Below are positions 1-17,060 of a stretch of 64,000 nucleotides of DNA, in pieces. The number at the start of each line of letters is the position of its first letter. Within the stretch, counting starts at the first letter, position 1. This DNA is from Ustilaginoidea virens (lineage: Eukaryota; Ascomycota; Sordariomycetes; Hypocreales; Clavicipitaceae): assembly GCF_000687475.1 (NCBI RefSeq), contig NC_057316.1, forward strand, positions 2,418,001 through 2,482,000, read 5' to 3'. The notes under the pieces were generated by a model, which made no database searches, had not been told where the DNA came from, and saw only the letters and a list, made by a program, of their open reading frames with translations. The translations under genes and the position numbers were made by a program.

Positions 1-1113
1 CGGATCGTATTGATTCTTTTCAATTAGCTTGGCGTGTTTTTCTTGTCTTCGCCATCTCCGAATTTCCATCCATGCCATTGGAGCTATGGCAGCAATGGCC
101 AGCAATGACAGGATGACAATGAAGGCAACCCGCGCCTTGTGAATCAGCTCAAAAATCTTGTCGAAAAAACTGCTCAGCTTGTCATTGTCGGAGCAGAAGG
201 TGAGTTGCTGCTTCTGCGCCAGAGGGAAGACGTTTCTATCAAACTTGAAGCTACTGTAGCTCTGGCTAAGCGCTTCTCGAACGATGTTGAAGGGCATAGA
301 AATGGCTTGCTTGGTGAGGTTTTGCACTTGCTCAAAGTTTGGCAGATCCTTGTTCAGTTTCTGCACGTCCTTGACAAAGTCGCTCGAGTTCAGCTCGAAG
401 CCTTTCAGTTCGTTGATGGGTTGTGTAAAGTCCACCTTTGGGATTTTCGGCACAAACTTTCCAAAAACAGAGTCCTGGATGCCTTTTGTAATGTCATTGA
501 CAGCCTTCTCCAGCCCCCCCGCTATGTCTTTGATCTCTGATGTGGCCTTGTCGGTGATTTTGTTGAAAGCTGCCGTGGCATCCTTGGTGACGGAGGCGAC
601 GGCATCCAGGGTGCCGTGGACCAAGGCTGTTATGAGACAGACATATGTTGCGGTGAGAAAATTGATGTAGAATATGATTATCCCTTCCACCCCTTGCATG
701 ATTAGATCCAACACCACGACCATGGCGTGAACGGCTTTCTCGATGCCCGAGGCGGCGATATCGTTGACGCCGGCGGAGAGGTAGTGAGGCATTGAGGCCA
801 TAGCGCTACCTATATCTTCCACTTTGGAGCAGGCGGATAGTGCTCGTAGCTTTGCATCTCCCACGTTGTCGTTCAACTGCGCCAGGAGCAGTATAAGGCG
901 GACAAGAACCAGGAGGAGCAGAACAGTCCATCTGTTTATCCATATTTGTGACAAGCGGGATCTCAACCCCAGGTAAGGAGTTTCAGATGCAGAAGAGGCG
1001 GGTCGAGAGTAGTTGGCCGGCTTTAAGTTTCTCGAAACTTCAACGGAGCCTGAGTGCAGTGAGCTTGGTAAATCTGGGTAGGACGTCGGAGGTATTCGTT
1101 TTCGTGAGGACAT
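1..1113 (-). CDS. PRM1: Plasma membrane fusion protein Prm1 (partial, N-terminal 371 codons)
   Basis: Multispanning membrane protein that promotes plasma membrane fusion of mating cells. The frame is open from the ATG at 1113 to the left edge, so the C-terminal part lies outside the window. A basic, Ser/Pro-rich N-terminus is followed by a membrane segment at residues 62-80. A second hydrophobic stretch lies near 135-175 and a third near 335-355. The long stretch between them, with amphipathic PKVDF/ELNSSDF-type segments, matches the extracellular loops of fungal Prm1. The start was chosen because the residues after it (MSSRKRIPPTSYPDL) look like the usual Prm1 N-terminus. No intron is needed in the visible part. 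Family assignment is from recognition of the sequence pattern; confidence is high. Confidence 0.88.
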   Translation of the reverse strand, partial: MSSRKRIPPTSYPDLPSSLHSGSVEVSRNLKPANYSRPASSASETPYLGLRSRLSQIWINRWTVLLLLVLVRLILLLAQLNDNVGDAKLRALSACSKVEDIGSAMASMPHYLSAGVNDIAASGIEKAVHAMVVVLDLIMQGVEGIIIFYINFLTATYVCLITALVHGTLDAVASVTKDATAAFNKITDKATSEIKDIAGGLEKAVNDITKGIQDSVFGKFVPKIPKVDFTQPINELKGFELNSSDFVKDVQKLNKDLPNFEQVQNLTKQAISMPFNIVREALSQSYSSFKFDRNVFPLAQKQQLTFCSDNDKLSSFFDKIFELIHKARVAFIVILSLLAIAAIAPMAWMEIRRWRRQEKHAKLIEKNQYDP

Positions 1114-6008
<4,895 letters not shown>

Positions 6009-7310
6009 ATGTCGTCAATCAGTCGCCATGCGAAACAGTCCGTTTTCGCATCCCGCCCACGCTTGTGGGCATGTTGGAAACAAAAGTCCAGGAGAAATTC
6101 CCTGCTCGGCCGAAGAGCAATGTCCAATTCCAACGTCGTCGCTTCGCCCTGTCCAACGTCCAAACCGTTGTGGGCTGCCATATTGGCGCTTAGCATTGGC
6201 GCCTCATTGGCGATCCAACTGGTAAGATGCCAGCCAGCTGCTACATCAGTAGCCATCCTTTAGACGACTAACATTTGCCGGCGTGGACAGAACGCAGCCA
6301 ACACCGTCAACCTGGATGCTGCCACACTCGCGGAGAAGGACGCGCAGAAGAAGCGTGAAGCAGCCATCAACGAGGATTCCCCCATGCGGCTCCAGATGGA
6401 AAAGTTCATCAAGGATCAGCAAAAGAGCATTGTCAAGGAGCTTGAAAAGGTGGACGGCAAGAAATTCCGCAAGGATGAATGGGAACGCAAGAATGGGGGC
6501 GGGGGCATAACGTGTGTGCTTCAGGACGGCAATGTGTTCGAGAAGGCAGGTGTCAACATCAGCGTGGTGTATGGGACGCTCCCTAAGCCCGCCATCCAGA
6601 AAATGCGTGCAAACCACAAGAGGCTGGACCCGAGCGTGGAATCCCTCGACTTCTTTGCGGCTGGCCTCAGCATGGTGTTGCACCCGAAAAACCCAATGGC
6701 CCCAACGGTGCACCTCAATTACCGATACTTCGAGACGGCCAACCCGGACGGCTCCTCCCAGGCCTGGTGGTTTGGCGGCGGAAGCGATCTCACGCCGTCG
6801 TACCTGTTTGACGAGGATGCCATTCACTTCCACAAGACACTGAAGCAAGCCTGCGACTCGCATGACAAGACGTACTATCCTCGTTTCAAGAAATGGTGCG
6901 ACGAGTATTTCTACAACAAGCACCGAGGCGAATGCCGCGGCGTCGGTGGCATCTTCTTTGACGACCTGGACGAGACCGAGCGCGACCAGGAAAACACCTT
7001 TGCCTTCATACAGGACTGTCTCAAGTCTTTTATCCCTTCCTACCTCCCCATCCTGGAGAAGCGCAAGGACATGCCCTTTACGGAGCAAGAAAAGGACTGG
7101 CAGCAACTCAGACGAGGCAAATACGTCGAGTTCAACCTGGTGCACGATCGAGGTACTGCCTTTGGACTCAACACGCCGGGATCTCGTGTGGAAAGCATTC
7201 TTGTCAGCTTACCCCTGACGGCAACTTGGAAGTACATGCATGAACCGGAGCCCAAAAGCAGGGAGGAACGGCTGGTAGACGTACTGAGAGACCCCAAAGA
7301 CTGGGTATGA
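6009..7310 (+). CDS. HEM13: Coproporphyrinogen III oxidase (oxygen-dependent)
   Basis: Oxidatively decarboxylates coproporphyrinogen III to protoporphyrinogen IX in haem synthesis. Two exons, join(6009..6221, 6291..7310), 410 aa; the 69-bp intron has a GACTAAC branch site. The first ~50 residues are basic and Ser/Arg-rich, followed by a hydrophobic segment at about 56-71. This looks like a mitochondrial-type leader with a membrane anchor, as in many filamentous fungi. The catalytic domain shows the family signatures [14 protein letters not shown] and [14 protein letters not shown]-like HLNYRYFE, and a C-terminal [12 protein letters not shown] long reading frame on the opposite strand (6246-7145) is a shadow of this gene. 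The exact start could be a few codons downstream. Confidence 0.95.
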
Positions 7311-7834
7311 ATCGAGGACAGACTAGCCTGTCTTGCTGATGTGTGGCTCGGTATGGTTTGGTGATCAAGTGTACAAAAGTATCCTAAAAGCATCTGTGTT
7401 GAAGGCAGCGCTTTCCCTTTGCTACTGACGAAACCGCGAAAATCGAGCGGCAGACACGTAGAGGGATTTGAAAGGCCGACAAGTCTCTGACGAAACGTCC
7501 GTACAGTGCAGTGAATCCCGAGCTACAGTGTAGCTGAGACACTCGGGATACCTGATGCTCATCCAAATCCTTTGTCCTTTCCCCATGCCTTGGGCAAGAG
7601 AAATACAGCGATTCCAAATCTCTTCTTCTTCTTCGTCTTCCATCCTCTACCTTGTTTCTAGTCCTTATGAAAGCGATGGGTTGATTTCGTGTCGGGCCAT
7701 TTTATTAGCAACGCTGCTGCCCCGCAGTTTTGCTGATTCAGATTTCCCACTTGAGCCGAATCACGGCGTTTACTCGTCGACTTCGGAAATTCACTCAAGA
7801 TGCAGCACCCCATCGCCGCGTATGCCACGCCAGC
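7311..7834. other. Intergenic region HEM13 to SWIM gene
   Basis: About 0.5 kb holding the HEM13 3' UTR and the upstream region of the SWIM-finger gene. A CTTCTTCTTCTTCGTCTTCC-type pyrimidine stretch is present near 7,620-7,645. No other feature is seen. Confidence 0.5.
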
Positions 7835-8554
7835 ATGGCTCGTTATTCCCTCCCGGACCACGGCGAAATGGTCTTGTCCCTAATTAGAGCGATCTCCCAG
7901 TCGAGTCAACAGCCCTCCCCGTCACGCATTGGCGAGTCATCACCCCAGCCGCAGCGCGACGAGGCTCGAGACCCGTCTCGAGAGCTGATCCTCACACTGC
8001 ATGTGCTATTCCCAAACCTCGTCTTGCCGGCCCTGGACCTGCTGGACAGGCAACTTGTCGAGAAGATACAAGTCGCGAGTGGCGAAAACAGCTCGGCGAA
8101 TCTGGACCAGCCTCCGCGTCGTGCGGATAGTCGTGCGCGCGTCGAGCAGCCGCATCGCCGGGTCGCGCCTCGACCTTCGGTTTACTGTGTCCGGTCGTTG
8201 CCGCTCACTGCTTCATCCCGCGCGGCGACGTGCGGCCCTCGGGACAGGAGAGAGGGCTCGAGATCGCACACCGTGCACCTAGGCGTCTGGAACTGTTCAT
8301 GCGCCGCCTTCGCTCTTGACAAGTATTCCGGGCCGACTTCGAATCATCGGGTTTGTCATGTGACAGCAGAGTTGCCTTTGATGGTTGCGCACGCCTCCTT
8401 GGATGAAGCCTCTGGAAGTCGAGCTGGCTTTCCTATGTGTAAACACCTTCTAGCCAGCTTGCTGGTAGATGATGGTGCCGAGTGGGGGGCGCTCAAGTGC
8501 GTCGAAAGAGCTGTTTCCAAGTGTGAAATGGCAGCTCTGATGTCCACTGTGTAA
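7835..8554 (+). CDS. SWIM-type zinc finger protein, Shu2/SWS1-like
   Basis: Intronless reading frame of 239 aa starting MARYSLPDHGEM. The C-terminal third carries a SWIM zinc finger. A WNCSC pair (Cys-x-Cys) is followed about 50 residues later by MCKHLLA, giving the Cys-x-Cys...Cys-x-His-x-x-Ala signature typical of the Shu2/SWS1 family. That family works with Rad51 paralogues in homologous recombination. A VYCVRS motif before the finger resembles the YxVRS strand seen in these proteins. The region between the Cys pair and the CxH is longer than usual and could contain a small unrecognised intron. The frame opens upstream of 7835, but the ATG chosen is the first that gives a sensible N-terminus. 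The family call is an inference from the motif. Confidence 0.7.
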   Translation: MARYSLPDHGEMVLSLIRAISQSSQQPSPSRIGESSPQPQRDEARDPSRELILTLHVLFPNLVLPALDLLDRQLVEKIQVASGENSSANLDQPPRRADSRARVEQPHRRVAPRPSVYCVRSLPLTASSRAATCGPRDRREGSRSHTVHLGVWNCSCAAFALDKYSGPTSNHRVCHVTAELPLMVAHASLDEASGSRAGFPMCKHLLASLLVDDGAEWGALKCVERAVSKCEMAALMSTV

Positions 8555-8848
8555 AGTGTAGCCCCAAGTTGAATACACCGGGGCTGGTGTCAAGCAAAGG
8601 CGCGCGAGGAAGGGAGCAGTGATGCTCGACTTGAAAGCGTTGGGGAAGGGGGGGGGGGTCACAGGCCATTCACAGTCGGACAGGAGGGTTCAGTTTTCTC
8701 TTCATCGGTTGAGAGAAAATGACCAGATTATATGAAGCATCCAGACGCAATCCTCCGGGCCCTCCCCGAAAAAAAAAAGAATAAAATAAGAACAACTCAA
8801 GAGGTCGGAGTGACCTGTCTTAGTCTACGTATTGTTCCCCTCCAACGG

Positions 8849-10015
8849 CTATTTCTTCTTGTCCTTGACTTCTTTAGCTTTATCGCTGCTGCTCTGCTTC
8901 TCGCCGTCTGCAGCCGTCCCATTTTCCTTGCTCTCACCTAGACCTCCATTCTCATCCTTTTTAGCTTCCTTGTCCTCCTGTTGCTGTCTATTTTGAATCT
9001 TGTTCTCTATCAGGTCGTGGAACGCTGTTATGGCGCGTATCAAACTGCTGAGATAGATTGCCATGAGCTGGTCATTCGTTTTTATGCTCATTGCATAAGA
9101 CAGCTCTCCACCGACGGATTTCCCATCGCTCTCGGGACTGGACAGGTTCGGCAAGAGATTGAAGACGTCCTGTAGGTTGCCCAGAATGGCATGGTTGACG
9201 GGCAGTTTCCCATCCAAGACCTTCTGCAAATAGGCTCCAATGTCTCGCAACCGTAAATGAAGGCCCTGAAGCGACTGGAGTTGGTTTGTAACCCGTGTAG
9301 ATAGAGTGCCCACTGCCACGTCTCGTATGTCCCGTAGTAAGTGTTCGACACCTATCTCCTCAGCTTCTTCCGCTTCAATGATGGACGGTGTGTGGACAAA
9401 GGTCCTCGAGGTTGTGGTGCCGTCCTAAGCGGTTCGTTAGTGGTCTCAGTGGCTCGTTAGGTAGAGACGCGAACCACTCACGTCCTTGATTTCCTCCACG
9501 GCAAAGTACGCATCGGTGGGCACCCCTGATTTCTTGGGCTGGACATCAATGATTACGAGAAGCGGGTTCGAGGTGTAGCGCTTGAAAAGCTCGTTGATCT
9601 CGAGGTCCGATGCTCGTAGCTTGGGACCCGAGTGATACCACCCTATCAGCTTTTCTCGAGCGTTGACCTTTTTGAACATGTCGTTCATTGACTCGACATA
9701 GTTGTGGTCTAGGAACCAGACTGAAGGGTCCTTTTCATCTTCCTCAAAAGGCACTGATTGACGATTAATGAGTGCTGGGCTAAGAGCGAGGGAAGTCATG
9801 GCACGACATGCGTAGCATTGTTGCTTACCTGCAAAGCTGTTGGATACCCTCACATTTTTGCCATCATTCTGACCTAGAAGAACGCCAACTACCCTTCTCT
9901 TCGTTCTATTTTGGACTGTACGGTTGTAGTGGTCGACAGCGGACAGCAACACCAGAGGTGCTACAGATACGTTCCGAGTGACGAGAGAAAGCGTTTCCGC
10001 GGTCGTAGTAGGCAT
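8849..10015 (-). CDS. RPN8: 26S proteasome regulatory subunit Rpn8
   Basis: Structural MPN-domain subunit of the 19S lid, partner of the deubiquitinase Rpn11. Three exons, complement(8849..9424, 9482..9753, 9829..10015), 344 aa, all phases consistent. The MPN domain fills residues about 10-150 ([45 protein letters not shown]). The zinc-binding HxH...D of catalytic JAMM proteins is absent (HSGP instead of HSHP), as expected for Rpn8. The C-terminal half is helical ([23 protein letters not shown]) and ends in a charged Glu/Lys-rich tail finishing VKDKKK. It is head to head with ADK1. Confidence 0.95.
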
Positions 10016-11364
10016 CCTGTGGCAACTGATATTCTACAAAAGTCAATCCCTATCACAAACTCGTTGATCTTTCTGCTCCTTTTTTTTTCTTTTGTTTTTG
10101 GTCAGGTTTTATGGCTGGACGGGAGGCTTGGTGGTATCAGTCAACAGCCTCTGCTCTGGAACACGCGTGCCTGCAGCTGCCTGGCAGAGGATGCTTGCGA
10201 ACAATGAAGGCGGCTCCAATAACGACCGTTGGCGTTCCAGAGTAGCTCTTACACGGACAAGTATATCAGAGGACGGGATACGTGGTTTTGCCGAAAAGGT
10301 AGGAAGGTATGCAGCGAGAAGAGTGCCAATGGAGATGCTGAATCACGAAGGGCATATGGACCAGCTCACCATGCTAAACGGCATTTCGCTAGGGCGGTGA
10401 CCCCAGCAGCTCAAAACTGTACCTACTGACAACCCATTGAAGTCACGGAGTAACTACGGAGTTGCCAGCCAGTAAGCCTTCTGACCTGGGCACGGGTTGA
10501 GTCACGTGGATTAAATCACCTGCCTTCGTCGCGGCAACAGTTGTTGTTTGACCTCGTACATGCGGACAATAACGCCAAAGCATTTTATGAAGCTGTCGAC
10601 CTGATTTGCTGATCATCCATGGCTGCAAGCGAGCATTCCCTGAACGTTCGCTCCTGTAGCTCTTGTCTTGCTGTGCCTTGGTCGTGAACAGAGTCTGGGT
10701 TCGGGCTGCGGCGAGTTGACGATTGCACAAGTGAGAAACTGCATCGCTAGTCTTGACAGGTTTATATTCTCCTAATCGTCTGGTCTGGTGCAATCTCTGC
10801 TGAATAGAAGACCAGAGTCTCTCGTCTCGCCGCCAATACCTTTCGCCCAATTGCCTGGGTACTAGGTTTGGCAACCCCAGTAAGCACCCCAGTAAGCACC
10901 ACTACAAAATGGTGCGTGTACAGCGGAGTAGGTAATAGGTACCATGCACCAGTGTGAGTGCACATGCTCGTTTCCTCGCACCTCGGCATCGGGCCAGGTA
11001 TAGAGTACGACGCCGCCCGTAATAAGTAACGGATAACTTCAATGTTCCCTGCCACCACCTTTGACTCCGGGTACCTACCTCAAGGTTATAGGCGTTATAG
11101 ACCAATCATAGCAGGCCGCGCCTGGTTCGAACCGAAGCTTGCTCCAACTTGGAAGGGGACCGTCGGCAAGAATCAATCGTGCCCCGGCCAAACCTTGACA
11201 TTTCCAGATTCTCGTTCCCTTTTATTTGTTCTCGCTGCCACCGGTGTCCGCCCACCTTAGCTTTTGCAGCCCATTGCGCAGCTCAATTCGCCAGTCGCTC
11301 CGGGTTTGAGTTGCTGCGAAAGCTCGCTTCTCCCCCCCCCCCCCCCCCCCCCCAAATCGCCGTC
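10016..11364. promoter_or_regulatory. Divergent upstream region of RPN8 and ADK1
   Basis: About 1.35 kb between two outward-facing starts. Several short open frames occur (for example 10,443-10,874 minus) but none shows family features. It ends with a 22-nt C run directly before the ADK1 start. No proteasome-type regulatory site was positively identified. Confidence 0.45.
11332..11353 (+). repeat. 22-nt poly-C tract in the ADK1 5' leader
   Basis: An uninterrupted run of 22 C residues ends 11 nt before the ADK1 ATG at 11,365. Such runs are prone to length change and to sequencing error, so the exact count is uncertain. If transcribed, it sits in the 5' leader just ahead of the start codon. 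Confidence 0.9.
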
Positions 11365-12412
<1,048 letters not shown>

Positions 12413-13094
12413 GCGTATTCTGTCGGATGCGATGAAGCTCGCCATAAGCCCTGATGGTTACGTCTGCCTCCAAGCTCGTACCCAAATAGGCACGCTATGT
12501 AGTTTTATGGTCTAGGCTATGTCTGCATGTATCAAACACCCAAAAATTATCAGTAGGATTCAAACGTTATTCAAGGCCCCGTTTCCCGTTGAGGTTGTGC
12601 TTTCTGGTAGGCACTTTCCCTTTTTTTTTCTTCTTTTTTTCCGATAAAAAAGGGACAATTAAAAAAAAAGAGGGGGGGGAGGAGGTAGAGGACGGCCTCG
12701 TCAAAGTACTTGGCCGATTGCGATGGGCTAGATGCGCAGGGAAGGGGTGCCGACTAGTAAAGATTTGAAGTGATACCAGTCTATAGGGGTACAACGGGCA
12801 GTTTGATCGATGCCTTTCAAGGATGGCAACCTTGTTCAAAACCTCGATCTGCCCCTCAACTGCAACCCACTAGATTGACGATGGGGAGCAGCCTGTCAAG
12901 GAGATGCTGCATTTGAAACCACAACGGGAAGCAAGCAGCTGGCAAAACTGCGCGCGTCTCGGAGGGATGCCGCGAGGCAGATGGCGAACACAAAAGCCAG
13001 CCTTTGGGTGACTCAACAGGCCAGGTTGGTTTGTTTGTTTAGAAAGCTCAACCCATGAGATTTCATCTTCGCGGAGTCGCTGGAGGAACCTTGG
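12413..13094. other. Region between the convergent ADK1 and HOOK genes
   Basis: About 0.7 kb between two 3' ends, containing A/T homopolymer stretches near 12,620-12,670 and a G run near 12,673. It is taken as 3' UTRs plus spacer; no gene is seen. Confidence 0.5.
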
Positions 13095-16000
13095 TCAGTA
13101 GAGGTAGAGCAAGTCGCGTTGGCGCAACTGACCATTGACCATCTGCCTCTGCTTGTTCAACCAGCTTCGAGGGGCATCCTGCGGCCGCTGAAGAACAACA
13201 TGGTTGCTTTGCAATCGAGTAGTCATGTCGTACCAAGCCGTTGCCATCAGAGCGTTTTCCCTCTGAAGATTTTTGATGATTTGGTTCATGGCCATCTTGA
13301 GAGCACCAGAAAGTTAGCATGGCTACGTGGAGACTATTTGATAGCGTATTCATGGCCATGCGGTTTGCGACCAGACTTTACTTACCCTCTGAGCATTGGA
13401 ATTTTCGGCGCCTTGAGCGGCTTTGAGGCGCCCTTGCAGATCGACTTTTTCTTGCTCCGACTGCTCGAGTTGCTGTTGGTGAGTAGCGTTAGAACAGAAG
13501 CCGAGACAGAGCGTCAAACAAACTTTAGAACGAGGTGTATGGTCAAGTGGTACAGGAAACACAATCTCGATCAGCTTCCTGCCCTGTGTATCTGAAAACA
13601 GAGCTTGAAATGTAGCAGATCAGCTCCCAGCAGGATCATGGGCAGTCTTGTCACAGCAATACCCACTTGAGGTTCTTCCAAATAAAAAAAAAAGAAAAAG
13701 AAAAAGAAAAAAAAGACAAAGGAGCCAGGACACCATCGCTAGAAAGACGAATGGGTCTTTGGAGCAGCGCAAGGTTCCCAGAACGCGCAACAGTATGCTG
13801 TCCAACTGACACTTCGCAGCACCGACGACAGACCCCGTTTGGCAACAAATGACACTGTGTAACTTACCTGTTTACGCTCCTTCAGCCGTGTGCGCAGTTT
13901 CTCAATCTTGTCACTGGCCCGCTTCATAGCTTCAGACATGTCTGCATCTCCAGCGCCATTTGTGGTTGTGTCTTGCAGCTCCTTCATCTCTTCTAGCTCT
14001 TTTCTGAACCGGTCTTTGGCAAGAAGGGCATCGATAAGCTGAGACTTTTGCGCATCTCGCTCACTTATGACAAAGCTATAGTCTTCTCTCAATCTGTCCA
14101 GCTCCGATTTCAGCGACTCGGAAATCAACTTGTCTGTGCTCTTTAGCTCGTCGATGGCCTCGATACCGCCCTTCTCCGCAGCTGACAGTTTGGCATTTGC
14201 CGATGCCAAATCCCTGCTCGAATCCGCAGCTTGGGACTGCCAGTCATTGGCCCTTTTTGTCGCTTCTGCTAGTTCTTCTTGTGCCTGGACGAGCTTATTC
14301 CGCAGGTTGATGAATGATTGAGACCTGCCAAATCAAGCAAAATAATTAGAGGCATTCACACTACTAATTGAAGCGGTATTTCGGCCGTGTGCTCACCCTT
14401 CGTCGGTAGATTCTGTCATGAGAGCAGAAATTTGCTCCCGAGTTATCGTGTACTTTTCGAATATGTCATTAAAATTCTGCTGAAGGCGATCCCGCTGGCG
14501 TCGTTGCTCTTCGAGATCTCGTCGTAATGAGGCAGCGTCCCCAGTTGACCCGAGCGTTCGTCGTAAAAGCTCATTCTCAGCCTTGAGACGTGACAGTTCC
14601 AGTGGGATATTGGTTTGTCGGTCTTCATCAGAAGCATTGTTTAACTCATCCTCCAGGCTAAAGCTTGCGGATGTCGGGTCACTCCTTCCGCTCTGTGCGG
14701 CCGCAGCTGGCCCTTGCTGCATCTGCTCCTGCAAGTCCTGAATAAAGCGTTCGTCGTGTGTTCTTTGAGCTTTTAGCCTGGTCAACTCCTCCTCTAGCGC
14801 AGCTACATCTTTGATGAGCTGGTTTTTCTGATTTCGCTCATCCCACAAGTGCTGTTCCGATTGTGTAATCATTTTTGTTAGCTCATCTTCAGCCTTTTTG
14901 GTCCTATCGTGCCTATCCTTGTCGTTTACAAAGGACCGCAGCTGCTCTTGCAACTCAGCCTTTTCGTATTGAAGATTTTGTACTTCCTTGGCCAAATGTT
15001 GCTGAGACTCGAGCTTTTGCTTGTATCTCTCCGCAGTGTTTGCCTTCTTCTCTAGTTCTTCTGCTTTGTGTTTCCATTCTGCTACTTGATCTCGAAGTTC
15101 GTCTGCTTGAATGCTTTTTTGGCTCAGTCGTTGCACCTCGCTATCCAAGTAAGCCTTCACCCGGTCATGATTCCGTATAGTCTCTTCGTTTTTCGCTATG
15201 ATCTCCATCTGTTCATGGACTTGATTCTCAAGAAGTTTGATAGCCTCGGCGCTGTTGGCACCATCGTGTGTCGCTTTGCGCAGAACCTCGAGCTCGCGAT
15301 CGTTCTTTTCCTTCTCGTATCTCAGTTCCTCGTGACTCTGCTGCAAGTACTCCAAGCGAGTGATGTAATCCGATAGATTTTTCTTGGTGCTTTCCAGCTG
15401 TTGTCGGAGAGCTGCATTTTGCTCCTCCACCAGCAGATCCATGTCTCGTGCTTCCATGACAGCATCGATAGCCTCGTCAAGACCGTCGTCATCCTTGTAG
15501 TTGGCAATGTCCTGCTGCATAGAGCGAATGATTTGCATGATCTCGGCTTGGTTCTCGCGATCGAGTCCGTGTTGTATCCGGGGAACATATTTTCCATTGT
15601 CGGGGCCCATCGCAGCAGCAGATACCATGACAGCAAGCAACTACCGCAGGAGAAGTATCAATAAACGAACTCTTGATACAGTCGGAATCGTTTCCAAGTT
15701 TACCTACTTGACTGATGCCCTGAGGACCGGGGTTTTCTGCAACAGCATGGTAGTCGAATTTCTTGGCTTGACAGCTGAGTTCCGGAACTTGTCGACGAAT
15801 AAACCTGAAAAGACCTTTATAGACCGTTTGAAAATTACGCTTATTCGTCAAGTACTTCGAGGTGCCTTGGGCAGATTCTAGATGCGACGGCTCAAATTCG
15901 CTATCCAATTCGTGAAGTATTTGAGCAAGGAAGATGCCATTCACCAGTTCGTCAAGCGACTCGACAGATTGGTGTATGTCGAAAACGCGGTTTGCCTGAA

Positions 16001-16118
16001 GCAGTCAATACAACCCAGGTAGTGGATATGGGACAGAGTAGATCGGCCAGGGCGACTGGGAGGTTATGCATACAGCTTTCAATAGAGCGGCCTGCGCTCT
16101 GGGACTGTAGGTCGGCAT
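13095..16118 (-). CDS. HOOK1: Hook family dynein adaptor (HookA-like)
   Basis: Links cytoplasmic dynein to early endosomes; the filamentous-fungal HookA role is established knowledge. Six exons, complement(13095..13295, 13386..13472, 13868..14324, 14397..15640, 15708..15995, 16074..16118), 773 aa. The N-terminal hook domain starts MPTYSPRAQAALLKA and continues LDELVNGIFLAQILHELD. Residues about 180-650 form a long coiled coil (repeated Glu/Lys/Gln heptads). The C-terminus holds the conserved ATAWYDMTTRLQSN, LQRPQDAPRSWLNKQRQMVN block that in this family contacts the FHIP/FTS cargo adaptor. The first 45-nt exon is the least certain part, and the usual Trp-Val-Asn-Thr of the hook domain is not visible at the exon 1-2 join. 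Intron 4 is unusually long (395 bp). Confidence 0.85.
13473..13867 (-). other. Long intron in the HOOK gene
   Basis: 395-bp intron, against 53-87 bp for its neighbours, with a GTAAGT donor and a CAACAG acceptor. It carries a purine-rich A/G tract (plus strand, about 13,681-13,718) that appears as T/C on the coding strand. An unrecognised micro-exon inside is possible. The phase-0 join across the whole intron gives a continuous coiled coil. Confidence 0.6.
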
Positions 16119-17060
16119 GGTCTTGGGTACAGAAGGAGAGGCCATCACGGACCAGGGGGTTGTCGAAAGCCCTGACCAAGCTACAGCGACAATGGCTAGA
16201 CGTGGTGTCGGCAGTTTTAGGTTGTGCTCGAGGACAACATGATGGCGAGAGACGTCGGAAGGTTATGAGGACGGATAATCGACTTGCAGGTGCCCATGGA
16301 CAAAAAGGACGAGTTGTTTGGGTACATAGGGGTGCAAAAGCAATTCCGCAAGGCACGGTGAAGGAACTCGGGGTAGCAGTCGCAGCAGCCTGGCTATAGC
16401 CGCATCTGCCGGCTTCATGCAGGGGTTCCCGGGCTAGCTGGGGAGAATCCAGCGCCCCACCTTCCTGGATGGGTGATGTCAATCAACTGGTAATCTTGGA
16501 TCGCGGTGCAGTCAGTGAGTGCAGCGCAGTCAGTCACTGGAGTGGTAGCGTCGCGTCACTCCAGAGCACATGACGTCCGTCTTGTTGATGTTGACTTCAC
16601 TTTGAAGAACGATCTGGCATCAGATGAAGGCGTTGAAGTCCAATGTCTGCAATCAAGAAGGAGCTACTTTGTGCCATTATCCCTTGGATGCATCCGCCGA
16701 TAGCGTTCCTCCCCAGCCAGGCGCTTTCAAACTTCCGACCTTGAAATGCCACCGCGACAAGCCCTCCGGTGCCCTGGAGTCAGAGTGGCCTATACCAAGA
16801 CCTGGCAGGGACGTTCGACACACTGCCCACGTGGCTAACAGGGCTAGGCATGATGCCGTACATCGATCAATTATGAGAGCTGTTCAAAAAGCCAAAAGCA
16901 TTGATCTTGTCAGGGGCATTTCAGAGAAAGATCCCCACGCCCTTGCCGTCGTGTCGCGAAATGCGAAATAATACAAACATGAGATACAAGGTTGCCGTGC
17001 TTAACACCATGTTTTGAGCCTCGCCCAAGGTTTCCTGTAGGCAGCCTTGTAGCCGCGACT
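16119..17060. other. Intergenic region HOOK to inhibitor gene
   Basis: About 0.9 kb. Short open frames on both strands (for example 15,992-16,399 plus and 16,624-16,971 plus) lack family features and overlap the HOOK N-terminus or its promoter. No feature is claimed. Confidence 0.45.

Noticed and set aside
6246..7145. 299-codon open frame on the minus strand
   Set aside because: It lies exactly opposite the HEM13 coding region, and its composition is the shadow of a GC-rich third-position gene.
10443..11105. Open frames of 98-143 codons on the minus strand between RPN8 and ADK1
   Set aside because: Low-quality composition, overlapping frames, no recognisable domain; most likely promoter DNA.
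11121..11133. GGTTCGAACC, a tRNA B-box-like sequence
   Set aside because: No A-box or cloverleaf could be formed upstream; the same applies to GGTTCGAAC near 1,265. No tRNA gene was found in the window.
15952..16482. 176-codon open frame on the minus strand overlapping the HOOK start
   Set aside because: It runs across the first HOOK intron in another frame and shows no domain.
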